From contig CM057152.1 of assembly GCA_029962745.1 (NCBI GenBank), forward strand, positions 21,893,280 to 21,957,279: DNA of 64,000 nt, read 5' to 3'. Both the position numbers and the translations under genes were made by a program. Origin of the DNA: Echinometra lucunter. Lineage: Eukaryota > Echinodermata > Echinoidea > Camarodonta > Echinometridae. Of this stretch, positions 47,701 to 58,600 are shown piece by piece; within the stretch, counting starts at the first letter, position 1, and the number at the start of each line of letters is the position of its first letter. Below the pieces are notes generated by a model. It saw nothing but the letters and a program-made list of their open reading frames with translations, was not told where the DNA came from and did not search any database.

Positions 47701-48650
47701 CTTATTTTGTTAACAAGGATTTATCTGTGTACCAATACAGTTGGAATTAAATTGCCTCATAGTTCTCTAATAATGAAATGATTATCTTGCAGTGAGCTGA
47801 CGCAGATTGTGGCAGAAGTTGTTGCTGATCCAACCCTGCCAAGGACAGAGGATCATCCTTGTGAGATGTGTGGTCATAGAGAGTCTGTCTTCTTCCAGTC
47901 ACAAGCAAACAGAGCAGAGGTATTAGTCTGTCAAATGATAATCATCTACAAGTACATGTATAAGAATTGATGAAAAGCTTGCATTATGGGCATACCGAAG
48001 TTTTTGTAGTGCTGCACTCATTGGAGCAAAATACGAGACTGAAAAGAGAACTGGATTTAACCAGTAAAAATGCAAACCTAAACAGCATGAACATGAAATC
48101 AAACCAGGAACTTACATTTAAGGCTTTATAACTTAAAGGCCCACATGTAAAAGCTTTGTTTGTTTTGTTGCCCATTTTTGTTTGTTTGGGGGTGCATTTT
48201 TCTTTTAAACAACATAATCAAAAGAGACCCTGAGTTGTATGCATACAGTGAGCCAACAAGGACTGAGAAACATGCACAAAATTACATTTCAAGGGGAAAG
48301 GACAAGTCTCTCCTTATTAGTGTCCCTATTCTTCCATGCCATCAAAAAAGTTAATATTTGGATATATCCTTGGGTTCTTGTGATTGTGTTGCCAAGTTCA
48401 AATATGTTGGACAGGAGATCAAGTTTGGTGAAGCAGATAAGAGCTAAAGAAAAATCTGTTGATCAGTTATCAAGTATGTGCAGACAACTAATGACCTGCA
48501 AGCAACAATGCATCAAATTGCAAATGAAGGAAATGTGATGAGGAATGCTAAATACATGTATTACTTTCTTTTTCATGACTTGTGCAGGAAGGAATGCGAT
48601 TGTACTACGTCTGTACAGCTCCCAACTGTGGCCATCGGTGGACAGAATGA
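38794..48650 (+). CDS. POLR2I: RNA polymerase II subunit RPB9
   Basis: Small zinc-ribbon subunit of nuclear RNA polymerase II, involved in start-site choice, elongation and proofreading with TFIIS. Exons 38794-38867, 46081-46135, 47445-47518, 47793-47919 and 48588-48650 all have GT-AG junctions in phase and give 130 aa (human is 125). The N-terminal zinc ribbon uses Cys22/25 (CQEC) and Cys44/47 (CRNC). The C-terminal ribbon uses Cys91/94 (CEMC) and Cys119/124 (CTAPNC). Conserved stretches include [19 protein letters not shown] and LPRTEDHPC, and the protein ends HRWTE. Only the first roughly 14 residues diverge from vertebrate RPB9. Intron 1 is about 7.2 kb because of nested transposons; the other introns are 0.3-1.3 kb. 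It runs convergently towards APLF. Confidence 0.96.
39398..39498. mobile_element. 101-bp MITE related to its host foldback element
   Basis: Ends TAGACCGAAGTGTTCTGTCT and AGACAGAACACTTCGGTCTA are perfect inverted repeats of about 30 bp. A perfect 9-bp direct repeat CTAATGACC flanks it (39389-39397 and 39499-39507). The terminus and the inner TAGGGTCGGCACTCCT match the left end of the larger foldback element in which it sits, so one family member has inserted into another. Confidence 0.92.
39571..43200 (-). pseudogene. L1/Tx1-like LINE ORF2, 5'-truncated, one frameshift
   Basis: On the - strand the copy runs from the tail of an apurinic endonuclease domain (SITPDHSAI near 43130), through a lysine-rich linker, to a reverse transcriptase and C-terminal region ending at the stop at 40075. 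RT motifs seen: [69 protein letters not shown] and catalytic YADD. A C-terminal CCHC-like cluster follows ([18 protein letters not shown]). The frame slips by one base at about 42490-42525. The 3' UTR has an AATAAA signal and an A tail (T run at 39571-39581 on +). Only the 3' end of the endonuclease remains, so it cannot be mobile. It lies inside the hAT-like element and inside POLR2I intron 1, antisense to the gene. Confidence 0.92.
43198..43350. repeat. Compound microsatellite at the LINE 5' junction
   Basis: AC-rich repeat (43198-43265), then ATGT (43267-43287), TTTA (43292-43308) and AT (43317-43351) tracts. It sits exactly where the LINE similarity stops, so the original 5' junction is blurred. 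Confidence 0.9.
43400..44690. repeat. Array of GCGAGCGA motifs in the hAT-like element
   Basis: GCGAGTGAGCGAAGCAAGCG (43444), ACGAGCGAGCGAGGACGC (43639), ACGAGCGAGCGCAGCGAGCG (43783), AGCGAGCAAAG (44027), TAGCGAGCGAGTTAACG (44200) and GCGAGCGAGCG (44452) recur at spacings of about 140-250 bp in otherwise AT-rich DNA. The same motif marks the MITEs at 1-359 and 36463-36810. Between the copies no coding sequence is recognised. Around 43880 ATATGCGCTATACAAG plus ATT repeats looks like a SINE 3' tail. Confidence 0.6.
45364..46080. repeat. End of POLR2I intron 1 with GAT microsatellite
   Basis: A GAT/TGATCA-rich simple repeat lies at 45474-45527. The remainder is unremarkable intron sequence ending in the TTTATTTTCAG acceptor at 46080. 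Confidence 0.7.
46323..46536. mobile_element. Foldback MITE with TA target sites
   Basis: Arms of about 70 bp, starting TAAGCTCCTTTTGAAATG and ending with its complement GGAGCTTA, match with about four differences. They surround a T run and a G run (46431-46467). TA flanks both ends (46321-46322 and 46537-46538). It lies in POLR2I intron 2. Confidence 0.85.
46570..46933. mobile_element. hAT-type MITE, copy 1
   Basis: Begins CAGGGTTCTCACTAG and ends CTAGTGAGAACCATG, with a perfect 8-bp duplication TGTACATG (46562-46569 and 46934-46941). The 364-bp body closely matches the copy at 58603-58973 in the same orientation. No coding capacity. It lies in POLR2I intron 2. Confidence 0.9.
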
Positions 48651-48942
48651 CGGCATCATCGGCATGTTTATGCCCCCGCTCACCAAAGGTGGTTCCGTTG
48701 GTCCGACAGCCTTTGCAAAATGCCGCAGAATCATGGGTTCAGATTTGGTGAACTTATTAAGCAGTATTTTCCTGTATGTCAGAGACCATGGCTCTTTATA
48801 CAATTCATTGCAAATACATGTTTTGTGTAGGCATTGCAATTGAAAAATAAGGTTTTGCAGATATCTTTGTTGGCAGATAACTCAGTTTGCTTTATTGATG
48901 GATCCAGGTATTCTTTTAAAACCTTTTTTGTGGCAATTGCAG

Positions 48943-48948
48943 AATAAA
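48943..48948 (+). terminator. Candidate POLR2I poly(A) signal
   Basis: AATAAA lies 293 bases after the POLR2I stop codon. Another is at 49523-49528, so the 3' end used cannot be decided from the sequence alone. Confidence 0.45.
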
Positions 48949-49080
48949 GGTTTCCAAATCTGAGACAATTTGTTTAGGTTCTAGGACAAGGTTGTAACAC
49001 ATTTGGGGGTCTCTCCTGGAATATACCTGAATTGTAAAGTAGACTTAAGCAAATTGAGTAGACTTTGTAGGTACAGATAA

Positions 49081-49447
49081 TAGGGAGCTTTAGATACGCG
49101 ATGCAGCTCAGACGACGCGGTATCTTGCCAAAAAAAATTGTTGTTGTGCGCATGCGCGAGACAGCTCTTTTCCAATCCATCCTGCGTCGTCTGTTTTTTT
49201 ACACAACGGTTCTGGGGCCAGTTTACCGTCCTCCCCAATACGCGACGGGAGACCTTTGTTGACCCTTTTTTATGATGCAACAATGGTTCATATTTGAGTG
49301 CGCACGCTTTGTTTCACTGCATCCTCCCCAAATCTAAAGCCTCTTTGCAACGCGACGCAAGGAAAAAGGAGAATGTAAAGGAGAACATAAGTCAACTCGG
49401 CAAGATTCCGCGTCGTCTGAGCTGCGTTGCGTATCTAAAGCTCCCTA
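49081..49447. mobile_element. Foldback MITE with TAGGGAGCTTTAGATACGC ends
   Basis: Arms of about 50 bp start TAGGGAGCTTTAGATACGC and include CAGCTCAGACGACGCGG; the right arm is the complement with about four differences. The ends are TA, consistent with TA target duplication. GCGCATGCGC (49138-49147), an NRF1-like palindrome, lies inside. It lies downstream of the POLR2I coding region. Confidence 0.8.
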
Positions 49448-49529
49448 ATTTATTCGGGGGGGGGGGGGTGTATGCTAAAATTCCTGCCTCATTTGTGAAA
49501 GAATTCAAGATTCAAGGATCTGAATAAAC

Positions 49530-50347
49530 AGATTCATTGGAATGATGATACAGAGTTCAGAGAAAATTTCTGTGCATTGATTATATACTTGGTCTGTGCA
49601 TGATTGATTTTAATTACACCTTTGCACTGGCTCAGAAAATGAAGTGGGTGAAGGATCTGCTTGATAAGAATTTTGAGTGTGTTGGAAAGTGACTGAAATC
49701 TCTATTTTACAATTTTTTTTCAAGATGTTGACCTTTTATGGAAAAACACAAGCTCCTGAAAAAGTGCTGCAGATATTTCAGAAGTTAAACTAGCTGAAAG
49801 AATTGGAGTGTGGTGCATATTCAGACAGAAAGTTGCCCTTGATTTACTGGGCAGAAAATTTTCTGTTCCTGGCATTTGTCAACATCTGTGGTTTAATGGG
49901 AAATATTTGATCAAAATCCAAACATTTCTTATATTATGGCAATGGTAAAATGAAATATGCTCGGTGAATGATTTACTCACACCACATCACCCACGAAGTA
50001 AACGTTTTGAAGAATTGATACTTGCGTTTTATGTTTTCATTAAAAAGATATGAGGAAATAAAACTTTCTGATTAAACATACTACTAGTCCATGGCTTGAT
50101 AAACGAAATGAAGACAAAATAGATGTGCTGCAAAGGGATAATACTGTATCAGATCTTATGAGAATGAAAAAATTCCACCATGTGCATTTCAAGTGACATT
50201 TGAATAGAATGTCACAGAAAAATGATACTATTGGTAGAACCATTGTACTATTCCAGTGGCTTTACAAATATAGGAGGTATGGGAATGTTATTTCATGTCT
50301 GTAAACCCAGTACATATATCGTGACAATGAATCTAAAGCTGCAAAAC
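49530..50347. other. Non-coding intergenic
   Basis: AT-rich sequence between the convergent POLR2I and APLF genes. No element or exon is recognised. Confidence 0.5.
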
Positions 50348-50349
50348 TA

Positions 50350-50527
50350 CAGTGGAGACTCGGTATAACCGAGGTCCTTGGGACCATCGAAATTACCTTG
50401 TTATAGCTGGAATCTCGTTATATCAGGGTTAAAAAAACAATAGAATATAAAGAGCTGGGACCAGAATATTACCTTGTTATATCAGGAATATTGTTATATT
50501 GGATCTCTTTATACCTAGTTTCCACTG
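50350..50527. mobile_element. pogo/Tigger-type MITE
   Basis: Ends CAGTGGAGACTCGGTATAA and its partner TTTATACCTAGTTTCCACTG are inverted with two to three differences and flanked by TA (50348-50349 and 50528-50529). CAGTGGA...GGTATAA termini with TA duplication are typical of pogo/Tigger-like Tc1/mariner elements. It is 178 bp and non-coding. Confidence 0.75.
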
Positions 50528-50529
50528 TA

Positions 50530-51329
50530 TACTGTAATAAAACATGGTGATTTTAGTGCGTGGAGCATCAAGCAAGGGTACATTTTCTACATCTGAAATA
50601 TAAGTGAAAATGTTGACGGGAGAGTACATGTACGTATAAGTGGGTATGAACAACTAGTCATTGAATGTTTTGATTCATGTATTTCCATGAAGCATGCAAA
50701 AGTCAAACCAATTCCTCTGGGCCGTTTTTTGTTTAGAATTTTAGAGACATTTGTTTAATAATTGGCTTGTTCGGCATCCTCATGACCCTGTTTCTTCAAA
50801 AATATCTTTATACAGGTGTATGTTGCTTTTTTACTGAGGCTGCTACCGACATCAATCAACCCCTCATGATGATGGTCTCCTACGTTCACAAATTCTGTTC
50901 ACTTCATATGTTAGTTTTCCATGTACATATTTTTGTGTGTGTTTAGAAGTAACTTGTAAATGTCTGAAAATGTGTTTATATATTTTTCCGTAATTATTCT
51001 GCATCATCTTCATGAACACAGAAATAGAATAAATTCAATAAAACAAATCAAACAATTTTGAACAGCATTTTTTTCCATTACTTAATCCTCTTGTGAAGTA
51101 CCGGTACGACAGCTCTATGATTTCATGAATCATTTGTTGCCATGTGAGCTAGCCTCTTGCAAACTTACTGATAAACAAGAGCAGCGTTTACTGAATTATG
51201 AATATAGTTAGTCGACTACTCTATTTCTTGGAAAGGAAGCTAAGATAGCAATAACATCATGTCAATTCTTAATGAATGTGTATATACAGTGTATTTTTTT
51301 CAAAATTTTCGTAAGACATGTTACAGTCC
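50530..51329. other. Non-coding intergenic
   Basis: No feature is recognised apart from AATAAA at about 51028-51044, which could serve as a distal POLR2I poly(A) signal. Confidence 0.45.
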
Positions 51330-51510
51330 ATTATTTCAAAGGTTCGTTAGTCCGAAAATGAAATAAGGTCCTCTAGTTCGTTAGTTGTTTTCAGACTAAC
51401 AAACCTTGTTTCATTTTCGGAATATCGAACCTTGGGATAACGGACCTCATTTCATTTTCGGATTGAACCTTCGGAATAACAAGCCTTCAGAATAACGAAC
51501 ATCACTCATA
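51330..51510. repeat. GGTTCGTTATTCCGAA foldback repeat
   Basis: CCGAAAATGAAAT and GGTTCGTTA motifs alternate with their complements (CATTTTCGG, CGAACCTT, TAACGAAC) five to six times in 180 bp. The block can fold into several alternative hairpins. It is probably a MITE; borders were not resolved. Confidence 0.6.
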
Positions 51511-52453
51511 AGACATACTTTTTTTTGTCATATATACATTAAATTACAGCAAAAATGCAATAGACATGCATGTTCAATGGATTTTATTTCAGGGGTGAAA
51601 ATGAGATGAAAATTATTTCACAACTGCACCACATGAATGAACATTCAATTTTAACTCTTTGAGAGGCAAACTGATTTGTGCAGTTTGAAAATACATGAAA
51701 TGATATGCACTAAAATTAGTTACATTTTACACGATAAATCTCACACCCTAAAATGTTATAATTCACCCAAATGACGATGAACTGATATACTATTTAGGGA
51801 TTCTAATATATATGACATTTCTAGTGATTACCTCAAGAAAAACATGACATGATTTTGGTCTATGTGAGGATGAGACAGGCATGAATATTCAGCTCAGAGG
51901 CAATGCCAAATGTTATACCTGTAAAAGCCAATGAAAACTGAAAACGCATAAGTTGTGCTTGTGCTCCCTATGAAAAAACATGAATGTACACGTTTTAACA
52001 TTTAAAGTGACGAGAAATATTCATATCCTAATCTTAGAAATCAGTTTATGTACTTCATCCTGATACATTCAAGAAGACATTTAAAGGAAATTAGGAAGAA
52101 AGGATTTTTTTTAATAAAAGAGAATGCAGATGAGCATGTCATTTTCAAAGTATCCAAGCAATAACTTTGCTCTTAAATCATATTTCAGACATTTCACAAT
52201 AAAAGTACCTGTAATCTAAATCCATTAAAAGAAAAAAAAATCCACTTTTGTACATGAGTATACAAATGACAAGATGAATCGTACATCAGACAATCGCCTA
52301 ATTTCTTACACATATCCAAAGTTCAATCGTTAATACATACTGGTAATTACAATAGTGTATAAAAATAACTTCCGAAATACATCTGATCAGTGATTCATGC
52401 AAATCTTTTAACATTCACCACAATGCACAACTGGACAGACCATAGTATGAGAC
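51511..52453. other. Non-coding intergenic
   Basis: No gene or element is recognised; AT-rich. Confidence 0.5.
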
Positions 52454-52456
52454 TAA

Positions 52457-52941
52457 CCCCGCTTTCAGACGTACCAACTTATCGTATATTCATACGACGT
52501 ATTCATATGAGACCTTTCAGACGCAACGCCCTGTTATCTGATAATCGTATAGGAACATTCAGACGTACCTCGCGGAAGCTCATGAATATGTTACGAGTCC
52601 CTTGCGCAGTATGAACTTCACGTGGGCTCTGCACTTCGTGTTTGTGTTGCGCTCGTTGTGCTGGACTCATAGTAGAGTTTGGGCCCTAAGCACGCGTTGC
52701 AAATAAGTCCCGCCTACTTATACGATGTATGAATATGAGAGCATTCAGACGTGAATTTACATCGTATGGATAAAGGATAATCGTACGAAACGATGCCCAA
52801 ACCACCGTTTCGATATACGTCGTATATTGAAACGACGTATCAATATAAGAGCATTCAGAGGCTAAAAAACGTCCAATATCCATACGTCGTATATCCATAC
52901 GTCGTATATCGATACGAGAACTCTCTCGTCTGAAAGCGGAG
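52457..52941. mobile_element. PIF/Harbinger-type MITE with TAA target sites
   Basis: Inverted ends CCCCGCTTTCAGACG and CGTCTGAAAGCGGAG differ by one base and are flanked by TAA on both sides (52454-52456 and 52942-52944), the TWA target typical of PIF/Harbinger. The interior is dense in self-complementary ATACGACGTAT, ATACGTCGTATAT and TTCAGACG motifs. There is no transposase. Confidence 0.8.
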
Positions 52942-52944
52942 TAA

Positions 52945-54210
52945 ATTACACGGTCGCAGAAGACACATTTATGTGCAGACATGGGTTCTTGGTAGATATG
53001 TATAAAACAGCTTACGTATGTCCAATTTAAAAAGTACAGTCACACATACTTGTTCAGATGTTGCTTTGATGATCTGAATGGTACTTGACATTATTTTGCT
53101 GCTGAGCAGAAAAAGAAATGAATGAAAATTACACTAAGATATCCTTTTGTAATACATCTATATGTACCTACTGGTTCTCAATATTTCCACCAATCGTTCA
53201 GAGTACCAAATTTTTTGAGCATCCTGCATGTTGAACATATCGTTGGATCCAAAAACTTGAAAATTGCATTGCTCTTGCTTGCCCTACAAAAATTACTGGA
53301 GTAAATTTTTTAATACATGTATTTTCAAATCCAAACATTTATGGATAAGGACGAGTTAAAGTTTCCTTTTTGAAATATCAGTTCAGCGCAGTATTGTGTC
53401 CTTGGTCTGAGGTTTAGTTTTTATATGAAAAAAGGCTGTATCAGTAGGGCTCTAAAGGTCAAACAAAGTTTACCTTTGTCCCTGCCAAAAGGACATAAAT
53501 GCAATTCAATTTTTCATACAGAAACTACAATACATTAATAATCAATTAGGTTACCAGTACCTTTTTACCTACTATATTTACAATGATTTGAATCGATGTT
53601 CCTTGCTGGCATTATTGCACTTCACTGAAAAGTGACACAGTCATTGTTTACTGAATTTAAGAATTAGCAAAGGAATCTTCAACAAGGGTATTCTCATATT
53701 TGGCAAATTTGAAAATATCTTTAAAGATTATTGAATTTTCAATTCAAAGATAAGTAATATTCATATCATATCAGTCATTTCTTGAAAGTGGAATAGCCAA
53801 GGAAAAGAACGATAGATAGTCCAGACGATGTCATAAGAGTTGAATTCTAAAAATATACAAACTATCATGCAGAACTCCTTAACCTACATCAGAAAATTGA
53901 AATCCAATTGACTACATAAGCTGAACAAACCTCACGTCATCCATAGCTAGGATCATATAAAATATAATTAGTGATAAGAAACGTACAAAGTCATGATATG
54001 ATTTACGTTGCATCCATCTATTTCCTCAGAGGAGTCATGCTAAAGCTTGTAGAAGTGAGGTTCTCAAGTTACTTCTCATTTAAGTAAATATCCCAATAGC
54101 TACCATATTAAAAGGGGATTATGGTCTAAGATTTACAGAAAGGAATGAATACATTTGATGCAAATTTATTGAAGCTATAAAACCCCCAATAATTCACCAA
54201 TGCCATTTCT
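52945..54210. other. Non-coding intergenic
   Basis: No gene or mobile element is recognised. Confidence 0.5.
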
Positions 54211-54325
54211 GTTTCCAAATTTTGACAAACTGATATATACTTCCAAATTTTGACAAACTGGTATCTACTTCCAAATTTTGACAAACTGGTATCTACTTCC
54301 AAATTTTGACAACTAACATCTACTT
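54211..54325. repeat. 32-bp minisatellite, about four units
   Basis: The unit ACTTCCAAATTTTGACAAACTGGTATCT repeats head to tail with a period of about 32 bp. The outer units are diverged, the two middle ones nearly identical. Confidence 0.9.
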
Positions 54326-54329
54326 GTAA

Positions 54330-55079
54330 TACTGTTGGTCATAATAACAATGAGATCCCCACCATTCAAATTTTGCCATCCCCTCTATTTCATTTGGAAT
54401 GTGACACAAGCTTACAAGTAGCAGCTTCACTGATGTTTATTTACATCAAAATCAAATCAAATTCAAATCGGGATGTGTCCGATATCAGTTTCAAACCCAT
54501 TTTCATAGATCAAATGATGACCATTTGTAAATGCACTACAAACTGAAAACAAGTTTTTGTATTCATTTAGATAAAAATAGTTTTAAATAGTTCTCATGTT
54601 CAGTTAACAATAAGATGAATCTGAGTTCAGTGTCTCAAATGATCTAAGTCTTTAAACTGTTTATTTCAGTCAAAAATGTATAATTTCTGGGTATCATTAG
54701 TCAAAAGTCACATCTGTAGATCTAAAAAAAAATGAATAAATATATTTGAGGAAATTGTCTATAGACTGCAACAAAGGGCTATCTTCATTTTTCGGTCAAA
54801 ATGAGGTTTTGATATCAAAATGATCAATAAGAGACCAGGAACCCATTGGTCATAATGGTTTCTAGAGCAAACTTTGCTACAGCAGGGTATCACCCAAAGT
54901 AGGTATGGCCAACTGCATTAAACCAGCGTTTACAACCTAACTTCATTGCAAGTTTTCTCAAAATGGCCCAAAACACAGATAGCTTTTGATGCAGTAAACT
55001 CTCGATATTTAGATCAAATGTCACGCAGGACAAATTTGATAGAACTGCCTGCTCCAAATGACTTTCATTTGTATGTCTG
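54330..55079. other. Non-coding, downstream of APLF
   Basis: No feature is recognised; AT-rich. Confidence 0.5.
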
Positions 55080-55083
55080 TTAA

Positions 55084-55664
55084 AGGAAAATGCAACCCAA
55101 GCATCAGTGTGCTCTTAGTGAATAAAGATGACCAAGAATAGTAAACAGTGAAAGTTTGAGCAAAACTGGACAATCGGTTCAAGAGTTATGAATTTTGAAA
55201 GTTTCAGTAAATCCCTACTATGCTGATCCTTTAGTTGGCAACTTTGCCAACATCTGTGATGTCATCGTGGACAACTCTCTATTCATTTTGTATATAATTT
55301 TTCAAAAAAAATTGATTTATTATAAAATTTCAGGTCAGGAATCAACATTATCCTTCCCAATATGATTGCAGAATTGATATAGCCATGCCATACTCAAACA
55401 ATAAATCAAAATAATTTTTATTTCTCTTGAAAATAAAGAAAATGTTGAATTCTGTGTACAAAATGAATGGAGAGTTGTCCACGATGACATCACAGATGCT
55501 GGCAAAGTTGCCAATTTAAGGATCCTATAATAAGGATTAGATTAAACTTTTAAATTTCATAACTCTTGAACGGATTGTCCGATTTTGCTCAAATTTTCAC
55601 TGTTTACTCTTCTTGTTCTTCTTCATTCACTGGAAGCACACTGATGTCAAGGTTGCATTCTCCT
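55084..55664. mobile_element. TTAA-flanked foldback element at the APLF 3' end
   Basis: Ends AGGAAAATGCAACC and GGTTGCATTCTCCT are inverted with one difference and flanked by TTAA (55080-55083 and 55665-55668), as for piggyBac-type elements. Long inner arms match as well: TTGGCAACTTTGCCA, TGTGATGTCATCGTGGACAA and TCATTTTGTATATAAT against their complements. It is 581 bp without coding capacity and ends 32 bp from the APLF stop codon. It would therefore supply most of the 3' UTR, including AATAAA signals on the - strand at 55417-55422 and 55316-55321. Confidence 0.8.
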
Positions 55665-55699
55665 TTAAGGGGTACACACTCCTTCATACACGAGGGACT

Positions 55700-58600
55700 C
55701 TATGTCTTATGCATTTTCTTATTCCGCATAAACTCCTTGGCTTCTCTCTGAAGGTCTCTCACATCCTCGCTGTCTTCTGGGTTCCAATCGGAATCGTCCG
55801 ACTGCTTGGTAGGAGCCGAGTCGGAAACATCGTCGTCATTCAGGAAACTGTCATTGTAGTCGTACGTATTGGGTTCGTCGTCGTCATCGCTGAATCCCGT
55901 TGTCTTCAACACTGCAATTGGTGGAAATGAAAAAAAAAATGTCAATACTGATGTACTCGTCTAGATTCATACCGGCATCCAAATTATTCCATTCATTCTT
56001 ATTCCCTCCTATAATACTCTTTCAGAACCTACTATTCATAGCTTAACAAAAGCTTATTTTTCTGCCTTAAAATAAACAGACTCTTGATTTTGTGATGTTT
56101 GGTGTCATGGAACATCGTTTCTATTAAAATGAATAATGAAATTAATGACATAATGTATATTAGGCAAATGATTCATTCATCTCTTTTTTCTTTTCTTTTT
56201 TTTTTTTTTTTTTTTTTGGGGGGGGGGGGGGTGGTTCATTTTACCCGACAGCTAAGAAAGCATGAATGCTTGTTTGTAAGCAACCAGAGGACCGACGGCT
56301 TTAAGTCCTCTTTGAAGGACCTGGTAATGAGGATTAATCAGTTTCCACTGCTGTAATTCCACCTTGCTCACTTAAAAGATCACCCACTAAAACTTACTTT
56401 TCTGGGCTGCCTCTCGTTTGGGCCTGGGTGGAGGCTTGGTGTGCTTGTAGTTCACTTTGTGTTCTGCATTTTTCCTTCAAAGAGAGTACACCAATGGTGG
56501 CCATTATATACATCAACATAAGTATAGGGCAATGATAATAATGGATAAGTCTTTGCAAAATTGGAAATGCATACATTTCTTGTAAATCTTGGTGATAAAT
56601 GGTGCATATCTGCTGACTTTCTACAGAATAAATTAGAAAAAACTAGATGAATCTTCGACCATGCGTGGTCAAAGTTTATGCCTCCGCCATTACCGAATCA
56701 GAAATAAATGGCACTTCATGTTGATTTATTTTCATTTATACAATGACATCCTTGACCTTGACCTTTGACCTTGTGACCCCAAATCTAATGAGAGCATTGC
56801 CCTTTCCATATGCATACATGAACCAAGTTTGTTGAACCAACAAATGGTTACTGAATTATCACAAGAACGAACCATTTCTATGTACATAATGACCTTTGAC
56901 CTTTGACCCTGAGACCCCAAAATCTAATCAGATCATTGTCCCTCCCATATACATACCTGTGCCAAGTTTGAGGTTGATCGGTCAAATGGTTGTTGAGTTA
57001 TGGTGAAAACATACCAATTCTATGTACATAATGACCTCTATGACCTTTGACCTTGTGACCCCAAAATCTAATCAGATCATTGTCCCTTCCATGTGCATAC
57101 ATGAGCCAAGTTTGAAGCCAATCTGTCAAATGGTTCTTAAGTTATCGCGAGAACGAAAACGGGACGGACGGACGGACGGACGGACGACCTGAAAACATAA
57201 TGCCTCCGGCAACCACCTACGGTGGGCAGAAACATAAAAAGTGATTTTGTATGCTAACTTTGAAGTCTTCAGAAAAAGAGTAAGATAAAAGTATTCAAAA
57301 TGGAAACAACTTCTGGTTCTTCCAATAGTTTCAACATATCAGTTATGAATAGTATACAAATATGTACGGCCGTGAGAGGGTCTGGTGGGAACTACGGTAC
57401 CCGAAGTGACGTGAATGCGACTATAAAATGGTCTCATTCTAGTCACTGAGGGCACAATAGTTTAACCAGACACTCGAACAGAGGTCGTACATGTTTGGTT
57501 TGTATCCGTCATCTTTAGTTAATGCACAAAGCGTAGACATATTATTTAATTCAAACAAACAAGAAGTGCATGCAGTGACTGCATAGCAGGAATACGAAAT
57601 TATCAAAATGATGACATCAACACCCAAGACAAATGATGTGCCCTAATTCCTAATGTAAAGTCCCCAGTTTTCCGTTTTCTAAAATGCAAATTCCGTGTTC
57701 TTCGGTGTTCTAAATTTCCATTTCCGTGTTCTTCAGTGACAATGTACAAAACATACAACGAAACAATTGTAAATAGTAAAAATCTGAAGAAAAAAAAAGT
57801 TACAAGTTATCCTGAGTTAATTACCTGAAATACGGACTGCAGTATACAGATGCAACTGAAGTTTCACAAACACATGCTAAACACTGCGAACAGGTTTGAT
57901 CTAGATTTTCCACTGATGCACGGTTTTGTTTCATTGGATTTTGCCCTTTTTCTTTTTTTAAAAAATGTTCTTTGATGTATTTTTCGTAATTCAAATTCTT
58001 TGGCCTACAAAAATCACGTTTTCCATGAAATTCTGTGAATTCCGTGTTGTTCCTGAATTCTGTGAAATTTTTCTGTTTTCCATATTGCAGAAAACTGGGG
58101 CCTTTATCCTAATGCCACAGTACATTTCGCATGTGACGTCATCTGTGAATAGTACTAATATTCACAGCTAGTGACGTCACAATGGAAACTTGCTCATTTA
58201 CAAGAGGACAGTGGGAATTGTATTTCATCACATGATGTGCAATACACCAATCAAATGCGCAGATTCTAGTTATGATGGATATGATATTCTACAGTCTTAT
58301 GGCCTCTTAAGCAACTATGCAATTTGGATATGATCTGATTTGAGTTAAACAGAAAGAATACAACCACATCACATTTGTTTAGATATAATACATGAATTCA
58401 TCCCATTAGTTTTATGAACAAGATAGCCATATATGAAAGAGTTACCGGTAGCAACCTGTTCCATATTCACACTCCGGCCTATCATTATCTTCATCTTCCT
58501 CCTCATCTTCGTCCGATCCGGAGCGATAGTCGGGATCACCAGGATGACAATATTCTGCAAAGTGAACTGGATTTTTCCTGGAAGAAAAAAAAAATTCTGA

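Noticed and set aside
56750..57150. Functional nuclear-receptor response elements (TGACCTTTGACC)
   Set aside because: The motif repeats as part of a dispersed repeat family ending in a GGAC microsatellite, so its presence is explained without regulatory function.
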